A DNA stretch of 64,000 bases from positions 60,892,131-60,956,130 of the forward strand of contig OX638131.1 in NCBI GenBank assembly GCA_951804985.1, written 5' to 3'. The DNA is from Dryomyza anilis. Its lineage: Eukaryota; Arthropoda; Insecta; Diptera; Dryomyzidae. How positions within the stretch are numbered: the first letter of the stretch is position 1; every line of letters starts with the position of its first letter. The position numbers and the translations under genes are program-made. The notes below the pieces were generated by a model. It did no database searches. It saw only the letters and a program-made list of their open reading frames with translations, and was not told the DNA's origin. This document shows positions 53,292 through 64,000 of this stretch, piece by piece.

Positions 53292-53789
53292 TGTTACGAA
53301 AAGATTTAATTTGACCCATAGTGCAAGCAATCGACTATAATAAAAGAGACGCAACACAATGCACCGCACTAAGCAATGTGTTAGAAAGAGACGGAAGATC
53401 ATTTATCGCACTGAGACAATGTGCGAGAAAGAGATGGAAGATCAGCACATGAAAACACTTAAGTGCAAATGAGATACCACTAACATGTCGAAGCCTGTCG
53501 AAACGTGTCGAACTGATGCATGCAGTATATAATGGCGCCGCATCTGAGGCACAGCACTTGAGTAGTAATTGGAAAGTGGTTGAGTGCATCTCGTGTGTGA
53601 TCAACGTCAAGTTAAATAGTGGACATGCGGCAGTTGTTAGAATTTGTTATTAGTAAAGTTGTTTATTAAAGTGAATTAATAAAGTTAATTGTTATAATTT
53701 AAACCAAAAATCAAAGTGTTCTTAGTTTGTACACAATTCAGAGATACGAACTTGTAGTATAGTTTTTCGTAGACTAAATTTTCGGAACA
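53292..53789 (+). repeat. 3' LTR of gypsy-3
   Basis: About 498 bp from TGTTACGAAAAG to TTTTCGGAACA. It is clearly related to the gypsy-2 LTR (shared TTAGAAAGAGACGGAAGATC and TCGAAACGTGTCGAACTGAT) but with several deletions. A TATATAATGG box is near 53,525. Confidence 0.9.
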
Positions 53790-54029
53790 ATATATATTGG
53801 TCCTTATTTTTATAAATTTGTAATTTAATACTGATACCCTCTCATATTGTTTATTTATATTGTAAGCAGTTATTTTTTTGCTGTTAATAAAATTTGAACC
53901 GATTTGAAAGAAAACTCAAATTGTATTTTTATCAAATTTATTTATACACGCTACAATTTTATTCTTACAACTGAACTCCTATTCTGTGCCGATATAATGA
54001 TTTTCTTTTTTTTATTTCTACAGTTCTTT

Positions 54030-54640
54030 CTACAGCGTTGCCTCACTTCGGCCATCCTGACTTGTAATCGTCCGGATTTCGTTCGATTCAAATTCTTTAT
54101 TAGCCATCCATGATTTAATATTAGCAACTTCCCATATACCCTCATCTGGAATTTGAGTGGGTTGAAATCCCTCTATATCCTTTAAAAGGTATCTATCATT
54201 CGGCAAAGTTTTTATCACTCTATATGGACCTTTAAACTTCGGAGCAATCTTTATGCAAGCTCCTGCTGTACTAATAAAATTCTTTGCCATTACATAATCT
54301 CCCTCTTTTAGGGCGGAAAAAAAATCTATCACTAATCCTCTTTGGTTAATTCCAAATAGTATTTCACTAGGAGTTACCGCTATACTACGATGAATCGTGT
54401 TATTCATCACAAACTCGATGTCTGGCAATACCTTATATAAAGTAGAACAATTCCCTGCGCCTGTCAACACTCAACTTGGCCGTTAGCTTGAGGAGATCCA
54501 GTAGAAATTGCTTGAAATCATTTGAAGTAAATGCACTTCCTCTATCCAAGACTATCGCTTTAGGACGACTATGGATATATGACCTCAAACAACTCAAAAC
54601 ATCTTTTCTATCAGTTTATCTAAATAAAAAAATATAAAAA
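54030..54640 (-). pseudogene. gypsy-4: integrase fragment of another Gypsy element
   Basis: Frame 54,030-54,470 holds the integrase end: FVMNNTIHRSIAVTPSEILF, then KFKGPYRVIKTLPNDRYLL and a C-terminal GFQPTQIP. Upstream in another frame, at about 54,490-54,600, lies SRPKAIVLDRGSAFTS with the second catalytic Asp. The family resembles Gypsy elements with a GPY/F-type C-terminal module. No LTR or RT is near, so it is an isolated piece. Confidence 0.8.
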
Positions 54641-55790
54641 GAAGCAGAAAAAATATTTTATTTTACATAGAAGATCATAAATACAAGGCATGTTTTAATG
54701 TCATTTAATATAATTTGGAGTTACCGAAATAACATTTTTTTGTTGTACAAAAATATTCACATGTTTTTAAAATAAAATTTGTTTATTTTTTTCATTACTT
54801 TGTGTAGCTGCAAATCGAATTAACAACAAAACACCAGAAACTCCAAGCACAATTTTTTTTTGTTAAAAAATGATTCAAATTTTAATGTTATTGGTTTTTT
54901 ATTTATTGTAGTGATGGTCATAGTGATGCATCTTGTTTTTGCATTTTTTGCAAGAACAAGAGCGAGAACAAGATCGAGATTTTCTTGCAAGAGCAAGTGC
55001 AAGACTAACACTGCAAGAAAAGCAATACTCTTGCGTTTTTTTTATCATTTTAATATAATCAATTATGTTTTTAAGATAATAATGGAATTCAAAAGATTTC
55101 ATGATATTACTAAATATTGAACAACAAGTAACAATGGAAAGCGTGCAAAAAATTTATGAACGTGAACATTAATGAAGATGTGTGTGTTTTTTTTTTTTTT
55201 TTAGTTTGTCAAGGATAATGAATATAAGCATCTTAAAAATAAGGTCTGTGAAGCACTTTTGAAGCGGTAAATAGCTTCAAAAGTGCTTCAAAAGTCGCTT
55301 CAAAAAGATAAAATAGACAAAACAATGTTTTTTTCTCTTTTCTTCGCTACGCTAGTTCGTACATCGATTGTGCATACGCACTGTGCTTTTCACATTATTA
55401 TTTTTGTTTTACTTTTACAATTGTAAAATCATGAAGTTTTTCTTAAGTTAAGTTATATGTGCATTATTTCATTTAACTTATAAAACAAACAAAAAATAAT
55501 ATATGAACATTTTGACAGTGTACATCATTTAGCTGATATTGATTTTTGTGTTTTTATTTTTTCACAAATCTGCTGATTCTTTTGAAAGTGCAACAACAAC
55601 AATTTTTTTTTTATAGGTTTTTTTTATTTATTGAATCTTCAATGCTTAGAACTAACAATAAGTTATTAAATCTTAAAAACTAATCAATTTCTCTATATTT
55701 TAAGCCAATGCTTCAAATATATATTTTGTTTTAAGAGTTTACTTGTTATAATTATGGAATTACTAATATGTGTGTTCTTTTTAAGCGACG
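54641..55790. other. AT-rich and low-complexity sequence
   Basis: A CAAGAGCAAG-type purine array lies at 54,950-55,020. Apart from the hairpin at 55,250-55,289, nothing was recognised. Confidence 0.45.
55250..55289. repeat. perfect 16-bp hairpin
   Basis: GAAGCACTTTTGAAGC, loop GGTAAATA, GCTTCAAAAGTGCTTC. The half-motif GCTTCAAAAG recurs once more just downstream. It could be the core of a small foldback element. Confidence 0.85.
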
Positions 55791-55879
55791 AGTTATAGGA
55801 CTGTTAAGAAGATTTCTGGCAAGAAAATTTGGATGAGAATGAAGTCGGAGTTTATAATTTTCTATATTTTTTGAAATTT

Positions 55880-57000
55880 CATCTCTTATGGTTGGGATGT
55901 ATCTGTATCATCCGCAAATGTCGATGTAGTGAGAAACCTGTCTGTTGGCAGATCAGAAGTTTAAATCAAATATAAAAATGGACCTAGTGCACTTCCTTGC
56001 GGGACTCCAGCTTCGATAGGAAAGTCACGTGATATAAAAGTGTTATGTTTGACTCTAAAGCTAAGTTCCGTGATATATGACTACAGAATATCGTGAAAAT
56101 TCGCTGGTAGCAGCTTTTTAATTTTGTAGATCAGTCCTTTGTGCCAAACTTTATCAAAAACCTGAGCTACATCCAAAAAAAATGCTGTGCAATATTTCTT
56201 TTCTTCGAACGCTTTTCTAATTTCGGACACAATTCTGTGAGTTTGTTCAATCGTACCATGTTTAGCTCGAAAACCAAATTGGTGGTGTGGAATAATCATA
56301 TTATTAGTTGCGTACGTTGTGAGTTTTTCCAGCAACAACTTTTCAAACAGTTTGGATAGATTTGGGAGCAAGCTAATAGGTCTGTATGATGAGACTTGCG
56401 TAGGGTTCTTACCAAGTTTGGGAATCATTTTGATTTGGGAGATTGTCCAAGACCTCGGGTAGTGACCAAGTAGCAGCATCGCTTTGAAGATATGGGTCAA
56501 TTGAATGACAGCTATATCAGGAAGTTCCTGAATCATCTTTCCAGTGATTGAGTCATGTCCGGGAGCTTTTTTTTTTAATGTTTTTTGAATTTTTATTGCC
56601 ATTGAAACCTCTTGGATTCTAAACTTCTTTGGTAGCGATGTCATTTTAGGGAGTATCCGAGTTGTATCTTCATTAGCTTGAGGTGGATTTGGGTTGAAGA
56701 CAGTTTTTAGATGGTCAGAAAAGGCGCTACTCTTTTCAGTATCACTCCGCGCCCATCTGCCGTCCTGTAGTCTCAGTGGTGATTCCGTTTGAACGGGACG
56801 TTTTAACTTTTTAGCCGCTTTCCATAGAGAATAATCTGGTTGCAGACAAATTCTCAAGAAAGAAATGTAGCTCCCTTTCTTTTTCTTCTGCTAAAGCACG
56901 GTGTAGTGTCCTAATAGCGATTGCAAGTAGCTGCTTTGACCTTGGTGACTTATTAGTTTGCCATTGCCTTCTTAAAACTCTTTTTTCACGAACTAGTTTA
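55880..57000 (-). pseudogene. Jockey-type LINE reverse transcriptase
   Basis: The 258-residue frame 56,081-56,857 holds LKKKAPGHDSITGKMI, SYRPISLLPNLSKLFEKLL, HHQFGFRAKHGTIEQ and the palm AFFLDVAQVFDKVWH, where the usual second Ala/Asp motif is slightly altered. Downstream, in another frame, are AGVPQGSALGP and TFADDT at about 55,900-56,020, the FADD catalytic pair. Jockey elements copy themselves at the chromosome by target-primed reverse transcription. This copy is split by a shift near 56,080. Confidence 0.85.
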
Positions 57001-57375
57001 TAAATAATGTTTGTCGTTTTTGTGAAGGTATGGTTGTTTTTAGAATTTTTGTTGTGGGTCTGTACAGCGTGGTCTGATGCGAAATTTTAAGTTTGGGTTA
57101 GAGTTTGAATCGATATGTCAATGTCTTGTTGGTTTTTTAGTGGTTGATTGAGTTGCAAATGTGAGCAAATGTATTTCCGATATTTTAGCCAGTTTGTATG
57201 TTTTTTTATTGGTTGTTCTGAAGTCATTCCATATAAATTTACTATTGATATAATTACTGGAGAATGAAAGATCCGATGAAAGATCGTAGCAAGTTTCTGC
57301 TTTAAGTTGTAAATGTTTTAAATTTTGTGTTATACCAAAGTCGATTAAGTCAGGAATCTATTTTTGGTCGGATGG

Positions 57376-57900
57376 CTAGTAAGTCGGATGCCCGCAGGAA
57401 ATGAGGTTAAGTCTGCTATCTGCGTTCAAAGTTTTCCATAACTGCCTACCCTTTGGAGTTATGAGTCTAGAGCCCCAGTGAGTGTACTTTGAATTGTATT
57501 CGCCGGCGGCGAGAAATTTGTTTCCAAGACTGTCGAAAAAGTCTTTAAATTGCCGAGACGAAACATTGAATCTCGGAGGGCAGTAAATTGCAGAAATGGT
57601 TATTTCATCAGTCCATTCGGTCAAAACAATCGATGTTGCTTGGAGAAAGTTTTCACAATAGTTCTCGAGTGGGTAGTGTTGAATTCTTAGCTTGATAAGT
57701 ATTCCCGTGCCACCATGAGCTTTACCGTCAGGATGTTTGGTATCATAAAACAGATAACCCTCTATGTGGAAATTGTTTTTATTTGTTATATGTGTTTTCG
57801 AATCTCATTTACCAATAGAAAATTTTGAATTTCATGTTTATGTTGGCTGATGCCGTTCGCATTCCAGTGGCATATTTTAATCGTATTCATTTATTTTGTT
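57376..57900 (-). pseudogene. Jockey-type LINE AP endonuclease
   Basis: The frame 57,376-57,624 encodes TISAIYCPPRF, FLAAGEYNSKYTHWGS and KTLNADSRLNLISCGHPTY. The usual GGDFN reads AGEYN here, so two key residues (Gly and the metal-binding Asp) are changed. Earlier parts at about 57,640-57,900 are in other frames. Confidence 0.75.
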
Positions 57901-57931
57901 AAAAGGTACTGCATAAGTTGGTTCTGGTTTC

Positions 57932-58790
57932 TTACGAGTTCATGGTTTCCACCACAGTTACTGCATTTTTTACGCTCGCGTCATTCTTATTGGCTGTGCA
58001 ATTAGCAGAAGGGTGTAGATCACCACAGATTACACATTCGCTGCGCAAGGTGCAATAAGTTTTTGTATGTCCATACTCCTGACAGTTGGCACACTGTACT
58101 TGACCTTTGCGTTTATGGGGCTCTTCAACCGTGATTCTACGATGGAGAAGGAAACGAAGATTATAGATGGGATAGCTTTCACCTTTTTTTAATCGGTTGA
58201 AGACTGGTTCCAACTCGATCCGGAACAGCGGTTGCGCGATTTTAGTTTTATTTATTATATTAAAAACTGATTTAGCGTGAACACCTTTTTCGATTAAAGC
58301 TTCTTTGATTTCATTGGGCTCAACACCAGCTTCAATTCCTTTTACAACTACGACCAAACCTTTGCTGCTTTTTAGTTGGTAAGTATAATAGTTTTTTTTT
58401 ACATTTATCGAGATGTTCGGCAACTGTTCTATAATTTTTTTCTTTATAAATTTGAATTTTGGTTTCTGTTATATTACCTTTCACGAGTGGCACAATATGA
58501 AAACTGTTGCTGCCAATTAGTTGTGTTAGTTGGCGCACTAAGGTGTTAGAACTGCCTTCGCGCAAGTATATCGGTGAAGGTTTACTGGTGGGTGCTACCG
58601 TTTCACGCTCGTTATCGTTGCTCAATAATGCAAATCGATTACTTGTGCATATTTTTGAAATGTTTGCATTATTTTTGGGGGCTGCGTTTGCGTTTGATTA
58701 TTGTAAATTATCGGTCGATGCCAGTTTGTTTCATTGCAATTGGTGATTTTTCATTACTCATAACCTTTTCCGACAAGGTTGGTACTTTAG
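57932..58790 (-). pseudogene. Jockey-type LINE ORF1, frameshifted
   Basis: The frame starting at 58,625 (MSNDNERETVAPTSKPSP) carries the N-terminal part and shifts near 58,400 into the 163-residue frame ending at 57,932. That frame has the PRE_C2HC-like region (LVVVVKGIEAGVEPNEIKEA) and zinc knuckles (CANCQEYGHTKTYC, CVICGDLHPSANC). ORF1 binds the element RNA. One indel separates the two halves. Confidence 0.8.
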
Positions 58791-58985
58791 ATGACTGACT
58801 TTTTTTCCAGCTGGGTATAAAGTTCTGCTACGAGAGCGGTTGAGTTAGTAGCTTTGGTTGCATTTGAGAGTGCGCATGCGCAGGGAGATTAGCGAGATCA
58901 GAGACTGCTTTGGTTGACAGCGTGTTGCTCTCAGAGAGCCTTTGGCGCGGTGGAGGGGAGCGTCCGACACTCATGTCAGATCACT

Positions 58986-59380
58986 AGATGATGCACAATA
59001 CAATTTTATTGAAATTGTATTTTGATTTTACGCTTTAAAATAATATTATTGCCACTCGTAGACTATGCTATGCGACGCACTGGATACTCGCACTTGATTT
59101 TTTATATATCAGATCTTTTTATACTGTCATTTAGTTTGCTAATACAAATTAAATTTAGAGCTTTAAGAAAACACATCCGAACTCACAAGAGAAAGATTGA
59201 TGACAACAACAAAAATGCGAATAAAGCAGCATCCAAGCTTTTGATAGAATTTTTTTTTACCACAAGAAAACTCTTTGTTGTTGCCAACTAGATAGCTGTA
59301 CTAGATACATACATGTAGTGTGGTGCCATGCGACTGTCTGTGCGTTTGTCCGTTGTCATTCGTCTGTCTGTTGTCATTTT
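58986..59380. other. unassigned sequence between two LINEs
   Basis: A GTCTGTCTGTTGTC microsatellite-like stretch is at 59,330-59,376. No gene was recognised; an 89-codon frame at 59,022-59,291 shows no domain. Confidence 0.4.
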
Positions 59381-59607
59381 TTATTTATTTTTTTTTTTTT
59401 TTTTTGGCATGGTAGCCGAGAGGTGTAATCTTTCAAAGATACGTATTAAAAATATTACGCATGCACGATTCGCTTCCATAGCGCCTACGTACTAAGCACC
59501 CCTCCCACTCGCTTCCTGTGTTTCCCTGCGGAACCGCCAGTTAAGGCATTACTTCGCAGGGCAGGATAGAGTCAGATATTCATCTGACTTCGTTCTTGTT
59601 GTTTCGT

Positions 59608-62537
59608 CTATCGCCTCTGTTGGCTTTGATGCGTTTGTTCGTCATGTCGGACTCGTTGCATAATTTGGGTTATTATGCTGCCCGCGGCTTCCCACGCATT
59701 TAAGGAGGTAAGCATGTACGCGATTACTCCTTCTGGAGACAGTACTCCGCTTGTGAGCTCCTCTATCTGGAGTCGGTCGCTGCCGAATCTCACGCAATCC
59801 ATGAGCACATGCTCTGCATTCTCCACTTTCCCTACGCAGAATATGCAGTAGGGGTCGTCTGCGTGTTGGTACTTGTGGAGGTACTCTCTGAAGCATCCGT
59901 GGCCTGAAAAGAACTGCGTTAGGTGGTAGCTGGTGTCGCCGTGTTTCCTTTCTACCCAGGTTCTCACATCGGGGATTAGCTATGTGTCCATCGGCCTTTT
60001 GGCGAGGCATTCCACGACCGTTGCCATTCTGCCATCGCTCTGCCTTCTATCGCCTGCATTATTGCAGGAGAGACTATGCCGTGTGTTTTACGGATGTTGC
60101 GGGCGTCTGCAGCCATGTTCGCCAGAATATCAATGGGGGTTCTACTAGCAATTATGTTTGCTGCATCCTCCGGTATTGTTCTGAATCCACAGCAGATTCG
60201 CGGTGATGTCAGCCTGTACGCTGATTTGACTCCCTTCATATACGATTGGCACTTTGTTGTCGGGGCCCATATTGGCGCTGCGTACATGATCGTCGACGTG
60301 TTTACGCTGGCCAGCAGCTTCCGGATAGGCTGTTTGGGGCCTCCGATGTTGGGCATCAACCTTGCTAGGGCGGCTCCAACTCGGGCAGCCTTGCTTCCAC
60401 TCTGTGCCAGATGTTCTCTGAAGTTCAGCCTGTGGTCGAGCTGGGCTCCCAGGTACTTCAGTTGCGGCGAGGATTGGATAGTGTGTCCTCCGACCCGTAT
60501 TTCGAAGTGTTCCACCTTTTTGCGACTGCTGATGAGTACGGCTTCGGTCTTGTGTTCTGCCAGTTGTAGGCCTGCGGTTCGTAGCCAAGACTTGATGCGT
60601 CCGATCGTAGCATTGCAGTTTTGGGCTACATCGCCCGAGCATTTTGGCGACTACAACTATCGTAACATCATCCGCGTATCCGACGATGTGTACCCCTGCT
60701 GGCTTCTCGATTTTGAAGACTTCATCGTACATGGTGTTCCACAGGACCGGGCCAAGGACTGAGCCTTGTGGCCTGCGTCTGTGTCGTATGAGAGTGTCCT
60801 TTGCTGGAAATATTGGGATATTATCCTTAGCAAGTAATCTGGAGCTCCCATATTGCTTAATGCCATTAGGGTGTAGCTCCAGTTAGCAGAGTTGAACGCG
60901 TTTTTGATGTCTAAGGTCACCACTGCGCAATATTGTTTGTCGCCCCCCAGCCATCTTTCGCCGGCAATGGCTTTGCTGGCGATGTCACACACTCTGGCGA
61001 TAGCATCAACGGTGCTGCGCTTCGTTCTGAAGCCGAACTGCCATTCAGATAGGCCTGTCGGTCCCTCTGTGAGGCATTCGAGGCGGGTGCATATTATTCG
61101 CTCGAGAACTTTCCTAGCTGTGTCGAGCATACACAGTGCCCGGTGTGAGGACGGTTCCTCTGGAGGTTTGTCGCCTTTTGGTATGAGGACCAGTCGCTGG
61201 CGTTTCCAACGTTGTGGGAAGGTTCCTTCCTCTAGGCATGTCGTATACAGTCGGCGGAAGATTTCTGGTTTCTTCTGCAGCGCCCTTTTCAGGACACAGT
61301 TCGGAATACCATCTAAGCCGGGAGTTTTGTTGATTTTGAGCCGATTGGCTGCATCTAGCACCTCAGTGGTGGTCACTGGAGGTATCGTTCCAATTTCGCA
61401 GCTAAGGCTTCATGGGATGCTGAAGGGTTCGTGTTGCGGGAAGAGGCCTTCCACAATTTTGCCCATAATTTCCGGGCACATTGGTGCATTCCCTGCTTTC
61501 CCGATAAGCTTTTTTAGCACAATTTTGTACGCGCTACCCCACGGGTTGCTTTGCACCTCTTCTCTAAGAGAGATGAAGGAGTCGCTTTTGCTTTTAGCAA
61601 TGGCTTTTCGCAGCTGTTTCCTCTTCTCCTTGAAGTTGGCTTGGAGTTGTGCATGTCCAGCTCTTCCTCTCGAGCGTTGTTGTCTCCTTCGTAGCTTCCA
61701 CCAGTAGATTGGGGTCCGACCATTCTATTTCGTTTTTCGCGACATGGATGCGTCGCAGGCATTTGCAAGGTATCGCATAGTGTGTTCTGTTTGCAGTTCG
61801 GCGTTTCCTTCCGTTCCTGTCATGTGTTCAATCATGTATTCTAGCACGTCGGCGTCTAGCTTCTTGATGTTCCAGCCATTCTGTTGCACTTTCCTTTTAG
61901 GGTTGCGCCGAGTTGGGCCGTCGGGGTGTTTTGGCAGGATTGCAATCGCTTGGTGGTCGCTGTTTGTATACGCATCCATGACCTTCCATTGTATGCATTT
62001 CGAGAGAGTCCTGCTGGCGAATGTTAGGTCAACAATCGATCCACCTCTCCCGTTGCAGAAGGTAAGGGTGTTGCCATGGTTCAGGAGTACTAGGTCCAGT
62101 GATGCGAAGGCTACCAGGAGGATTGTTCCTCTCCGGTTGGTTCGGACACTGCCCCATTCTGCTGCCCATGCGTTGAAGTCGCCTGCAATTATGGCTGGTG
62201 ACTTTCCTCTGGCATCGATAACTAGCAGGTCCAGCATGTCCTCGAAGTCACTTGTGCTCATACTTGGCGCAGCATAGCAGCTGTAGAAGTGAATTCCTTT
62301 CACCTTAGCGTGTACGAAGCGATCGTGTTGTTTGTTGTTTCTGCTTTCGAAGGCTGTTTTGCCACAAGTCCAGATTGACGCTTTTTCGGTCTTGTCTTCC
62401 GCCCATTTCGCACTTCCGTTTGGGATTTTATATGGCTCACATATGAGGGCCACATCTATTTTATGTTCTGCAACTGTTTTTGACAGTATGGCCTGCGCTG
62501 CCTCGCAGTGGTTCAGATTGGCTCTCGAGCGGTACAC
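59608..62537 (-). pseudogene. R1-clade LINE ORF2: endonuclease, RT, C-terminal CCHC
   Basis: Endonuclease in frame 61,725-62,537: VALICEPYK, AIIAGDFNAWAAEWGS, GGSIVDLTFAS, NSDHQAI; catalytic residues kept. RT in frame 60,657-61,376: KTPGLDGIPNCVLK, FGFRTKRSTVDAI and VTLDIKNAFNSANW. It shifts near 60,770 into the frame with GYADDVTIVV (YADD) at about 60,670, and again near 60,500 into the thumb (LKYLGAQLDHRLNF). A final shift near 59,970 leads to the C-terminal CCHC (CIFCVGKVENAEHVLMDC). The enzyme would nick a chromosomal target and copy the RNA. Few breaks mean recent loss of activity. Confidence 0.9.
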
Positions 62538-63841
62538 CGCCTTGTACGCTGGGCATCTGTAGCTGCCTGTGGGGTGCTCGTTGCCACCGCTACATCCTGG
62601 TTCACAGATGGCGCATTTTGGTTTGGCTTCGCATGTTTTTGCTTTGTGCCCCTTGTTGCCGCATCTGAAGCATAGGTCTTGTCGGTCTTCTTTATTCTGA
62701 CATTGCCTCGATATGTGTCCGAATTCAAGGCACCTGTAGCATCGGGTCGGGTTGAAGCACTCCCGTAGGCGACATCTTCCCAGCCAATGCGTACTCGTCC
62801 TGCTTTTAATAGCGCGTTCACTGCCTCTGCTGGCAGGCTTTTCTGTGCCGTTTGTGTGCCGTCTCGCATGGATCTGAGCGTCTTGATGGCGATGCGATCC
62901 GGCTCAGTTGCATCGGGAAACTGTTTTGCAATCGCACTACAGATTTCTTCTGGGGTGGTAGATTCGTCGATGTCCCGGCACTCTACCACTTCCATGTGGC
63001 AGAGGGTTCGGATGGTTGCCGAAGTTTTGAGCGTTCGCATCATTTCCTCCCTGTACTCATCAACTTTGCTCACTCCATTGCTTTTCAGCTGACGTATGAG
63101 CTCGCCTTTAGCTGTTCGCCGTATGGTTTTCACATTATCGCCGATTTCCTTCAGCTCGGGTTGCGCCTTCATGTGTTTCAGCATGTCGGCGTATGACCTG
63201 TCTCCTGTCTTGGCGATGACGATTGCATCTGGGCGTGTTGGGGGCCGCTTTGGAGGCCACCGTTTGCCCTTGGTTTTCTGCCTACGGTCTTCCACTCTCC
63301 CTCTGGTTTTCCAGATTGCCTGTTCGGGGCTGTGGTATTTTCCTTATTTTCGCTTTGCTTGTTCCCGCCTGTCAGGCCTGGAGGATCTATCGGTTTTTCT
63401 TGCCTCGGCGTTTCGCTTGCCTTTGTGGCCTCCCTCTTCCTCTTCGGGGGGGGGTTTGCCTAGGCCTAGCAGTCCTTCTCGCTGGCGCTTGCCTTCGGCC
63501 GAGTGATTTTTTCGCGGTGTGGTTTGTTCTGGTCGGTTGGCCACTTCGCGCAATACTCTGCTGTGCAGTTGCTCAATTTCGAGCAGTATCTGTTGGGTTA
63601 TGTGGCGTCTCTTTTTGTCGCACATCAGCTCTATTAGTGTCTGTATGTTCAGACCAATTTGAGCGAGTGGGTCTCTGCCAGTCGTGGTATCTACTGCAAC
63701 AGTGTGGCTGTTCTCCTCTTGTGGTTCATCGAGTGTCTCCCCATCAGTATCAGTTGCCACTGAAAAGGCTCTTGGGGTGCCATGCATTTCTGGCGAGCGA
63801 GCAATCCTCGACGTCCTTTTGAAGGGATTCACGTAGCTCAC
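62513..63841 (-). pseudogene. R1-clade LINE ORF1 (gag-like), one stop and one shift
   Basis: It starts MSYVNPFKRTSRIAR at 63,841. A TAA at 63,344-63,346 interrupts the frame after REQAKRK, and the same frame resumes to about 62,775. The domain DAIVIAKTGDRSYADMLKHM resembles the RNA-binding middle part of R1-type ORF1. A one-base loss near 62,775 (after RIGWEDVA) throws three zinc knuckles (CYRCLEFGHISRQC, CFRCGNKGHKAKTC, and CAIC...H...C) into another frame, which then leads directly into ORF2. Confidence 0.85.
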
Positions 63842-63860
63842 TTCGTTCAGCGTACTGTCT

Positions 63861-64000
63861 GTTTATTAAGTGACAAGAGACACAGGTGGCACGTATTGTA
63901 GTTCACTGAATTAAGGAAATTTACTTTCTTTGGATAGAAATTGTACAAAATTCTTCTTATTCTTATAAAGTTTAAGAATATTTACCGATGTATTCTTGTT
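63861..64000. other. 5' side of the R1-type LINE
   Basis: It is AT-rich and probably the LINE 5' UTR or the host flank. No target duplication could be matched to the poly(A) side. Confidence 0.3.

Larger units (their letters stand above)
51056..53789 (+). mobile_element. gypsy-3: old relative of gypsy-2
   Basis: A decayed gag (51,056-51,830), integrase pieces (52,385-52,560 and 52,810-53,240), a polypurine tract (GGTGGAGGGCAG) and a 3' LTR (53,292-53,789) align with gypsy-2. The protease, RT and RNase H are absent. The stretch 51,840-52,380 shows no gypsy homology and may be an inserted unknown sequence. A SINE lies at 52,888-53,153. Confidence 0.85.
55800..58985 (-). mobile_element. Jockey-type LINE, decayed
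   Basis: On the minus strand ORF1 with zinc knuckles (about 58,790-57,932) is followed by an AP endonuclease (57,900-57,376) and RT (57,000-55,880). The RT palm ends near 55,880 and the 3' part is lost in AT-rich sequence. Stops and shifts are frequent. Confidence 0.85.
59382..63860 (-). mobile_element. R1-clade LINE, nearly full length
   Basis: On the minus strand: ORF1 from 63,841, ORF2 to 59,608, a short 3' UTR, and a poly(A) tail of about 20 at 59,383-59,404. ORF2 starts overlapping the ORF1 end, and its opening QxxLNHCEAAQ-like motif and endonuclease are typical of R1/TRAS/Waldo relatives. It is GC-richer than its surroundings. Breaks are few: one in-frame stop and one shift in ORF1, and three shifts in ORF2. 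Confidence 0.9.

Noticed and set aside
60892..63822. Long plus-strand frames of up to 271 codons over the R1-type LINE
   Set aside because: The GC-rich coding of the minus strand leaves the opposite strand open. No plus-strand domain is recognisable.

Overview
This window is eukaryotic, AT-rich and dominated by mobile DNA. The repeats point to a higher fly (Diptera, probably a calyptrate such as a blow fly or house fly relative). They include DINE-1/mini-me elements carrying (TA)n and GTCY-type microsatellites, R1-, LOA- and Jockey-type LINEs, several Gypsy LTR elements and a Tc1-type transposon. Host exons keep short insect-type introns. Species identity is inference. Nothing prokaryotic (operon, CRISPR, Shine-Dalgarno) is present.

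Layout. 0.9-6.6 kb: a decayed minus-strand Gypsy element (gypsy-1) with one LTR, a deleted RT core and a small LINE inserted in its integrase. 6.8-12.5 kb: a large inverted repeat (arms about 2.2 kb, spacer 1.2 kb) carrying two mirror copies of a LOA-type LINE 3' end. 12.4-18.15 kb: a head-to-tail duplication of about 2.9 kb carrying LINE debris, a rearranged Gypsy LTR and the start of gag. Only the second copy runs on into an almost complete Gypsy element (gypsy-2, to 22,972). 23.4-26.4 kb: a small cluster resembling genes of virus-like DNA elements of arthropods: a broken zinc-finger/FxWA-type protein, a separate zinc-finger exon with a splice donor, and a 96-residue protein with an intron just after its ATG. 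27.9-28.4 kb: two intact exons of the SPRY domain of an RSPRY1-like host gene. 30-31.3 kb: a PHD-finger ORF and a FLYWCH-like scrap.

31.6-46.2 kb: repeats in mirrored order. An outer repeat (A) and a DINE-1 copy lie on each side of a 9.16-kb segment (33,563-42,721) bounded by about 200-bp terminal inverted repeats and TA dinucleotides. That segment holds a LOA-type LINE, an intron-containing ABCF3-like gene fragment, a Tc1-type element (itself hit by a SINE) and a MITE. 43.3-44.8 kb: another TIR element with two tRNA-like modules. 47.3-50.4 kb: a near-identical 1.57-kb tandem duplication with a breakpoint inside a SINE. 51-53.8 kb: an old relative of gypsy-2. 54-54.6 kb: another Gypsy integrase fragment. 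55.8-59 kb: a Jockey-type LINE. 59.4-63.9 kb: a nearly full-length R1-type LINE with a poly(A) tail.

Almost every coding region is a transposon protein with at least one break. The only good candidates for living host coding sequence are the RSPRY1-like exons and perhaps the 96-residue spliced gene. A tRNA-derived SINE family with five copies is the most clearly resolved short mobile family: one copy has a 15-bp target duplication and another can be compared with an empty site inside the same window.
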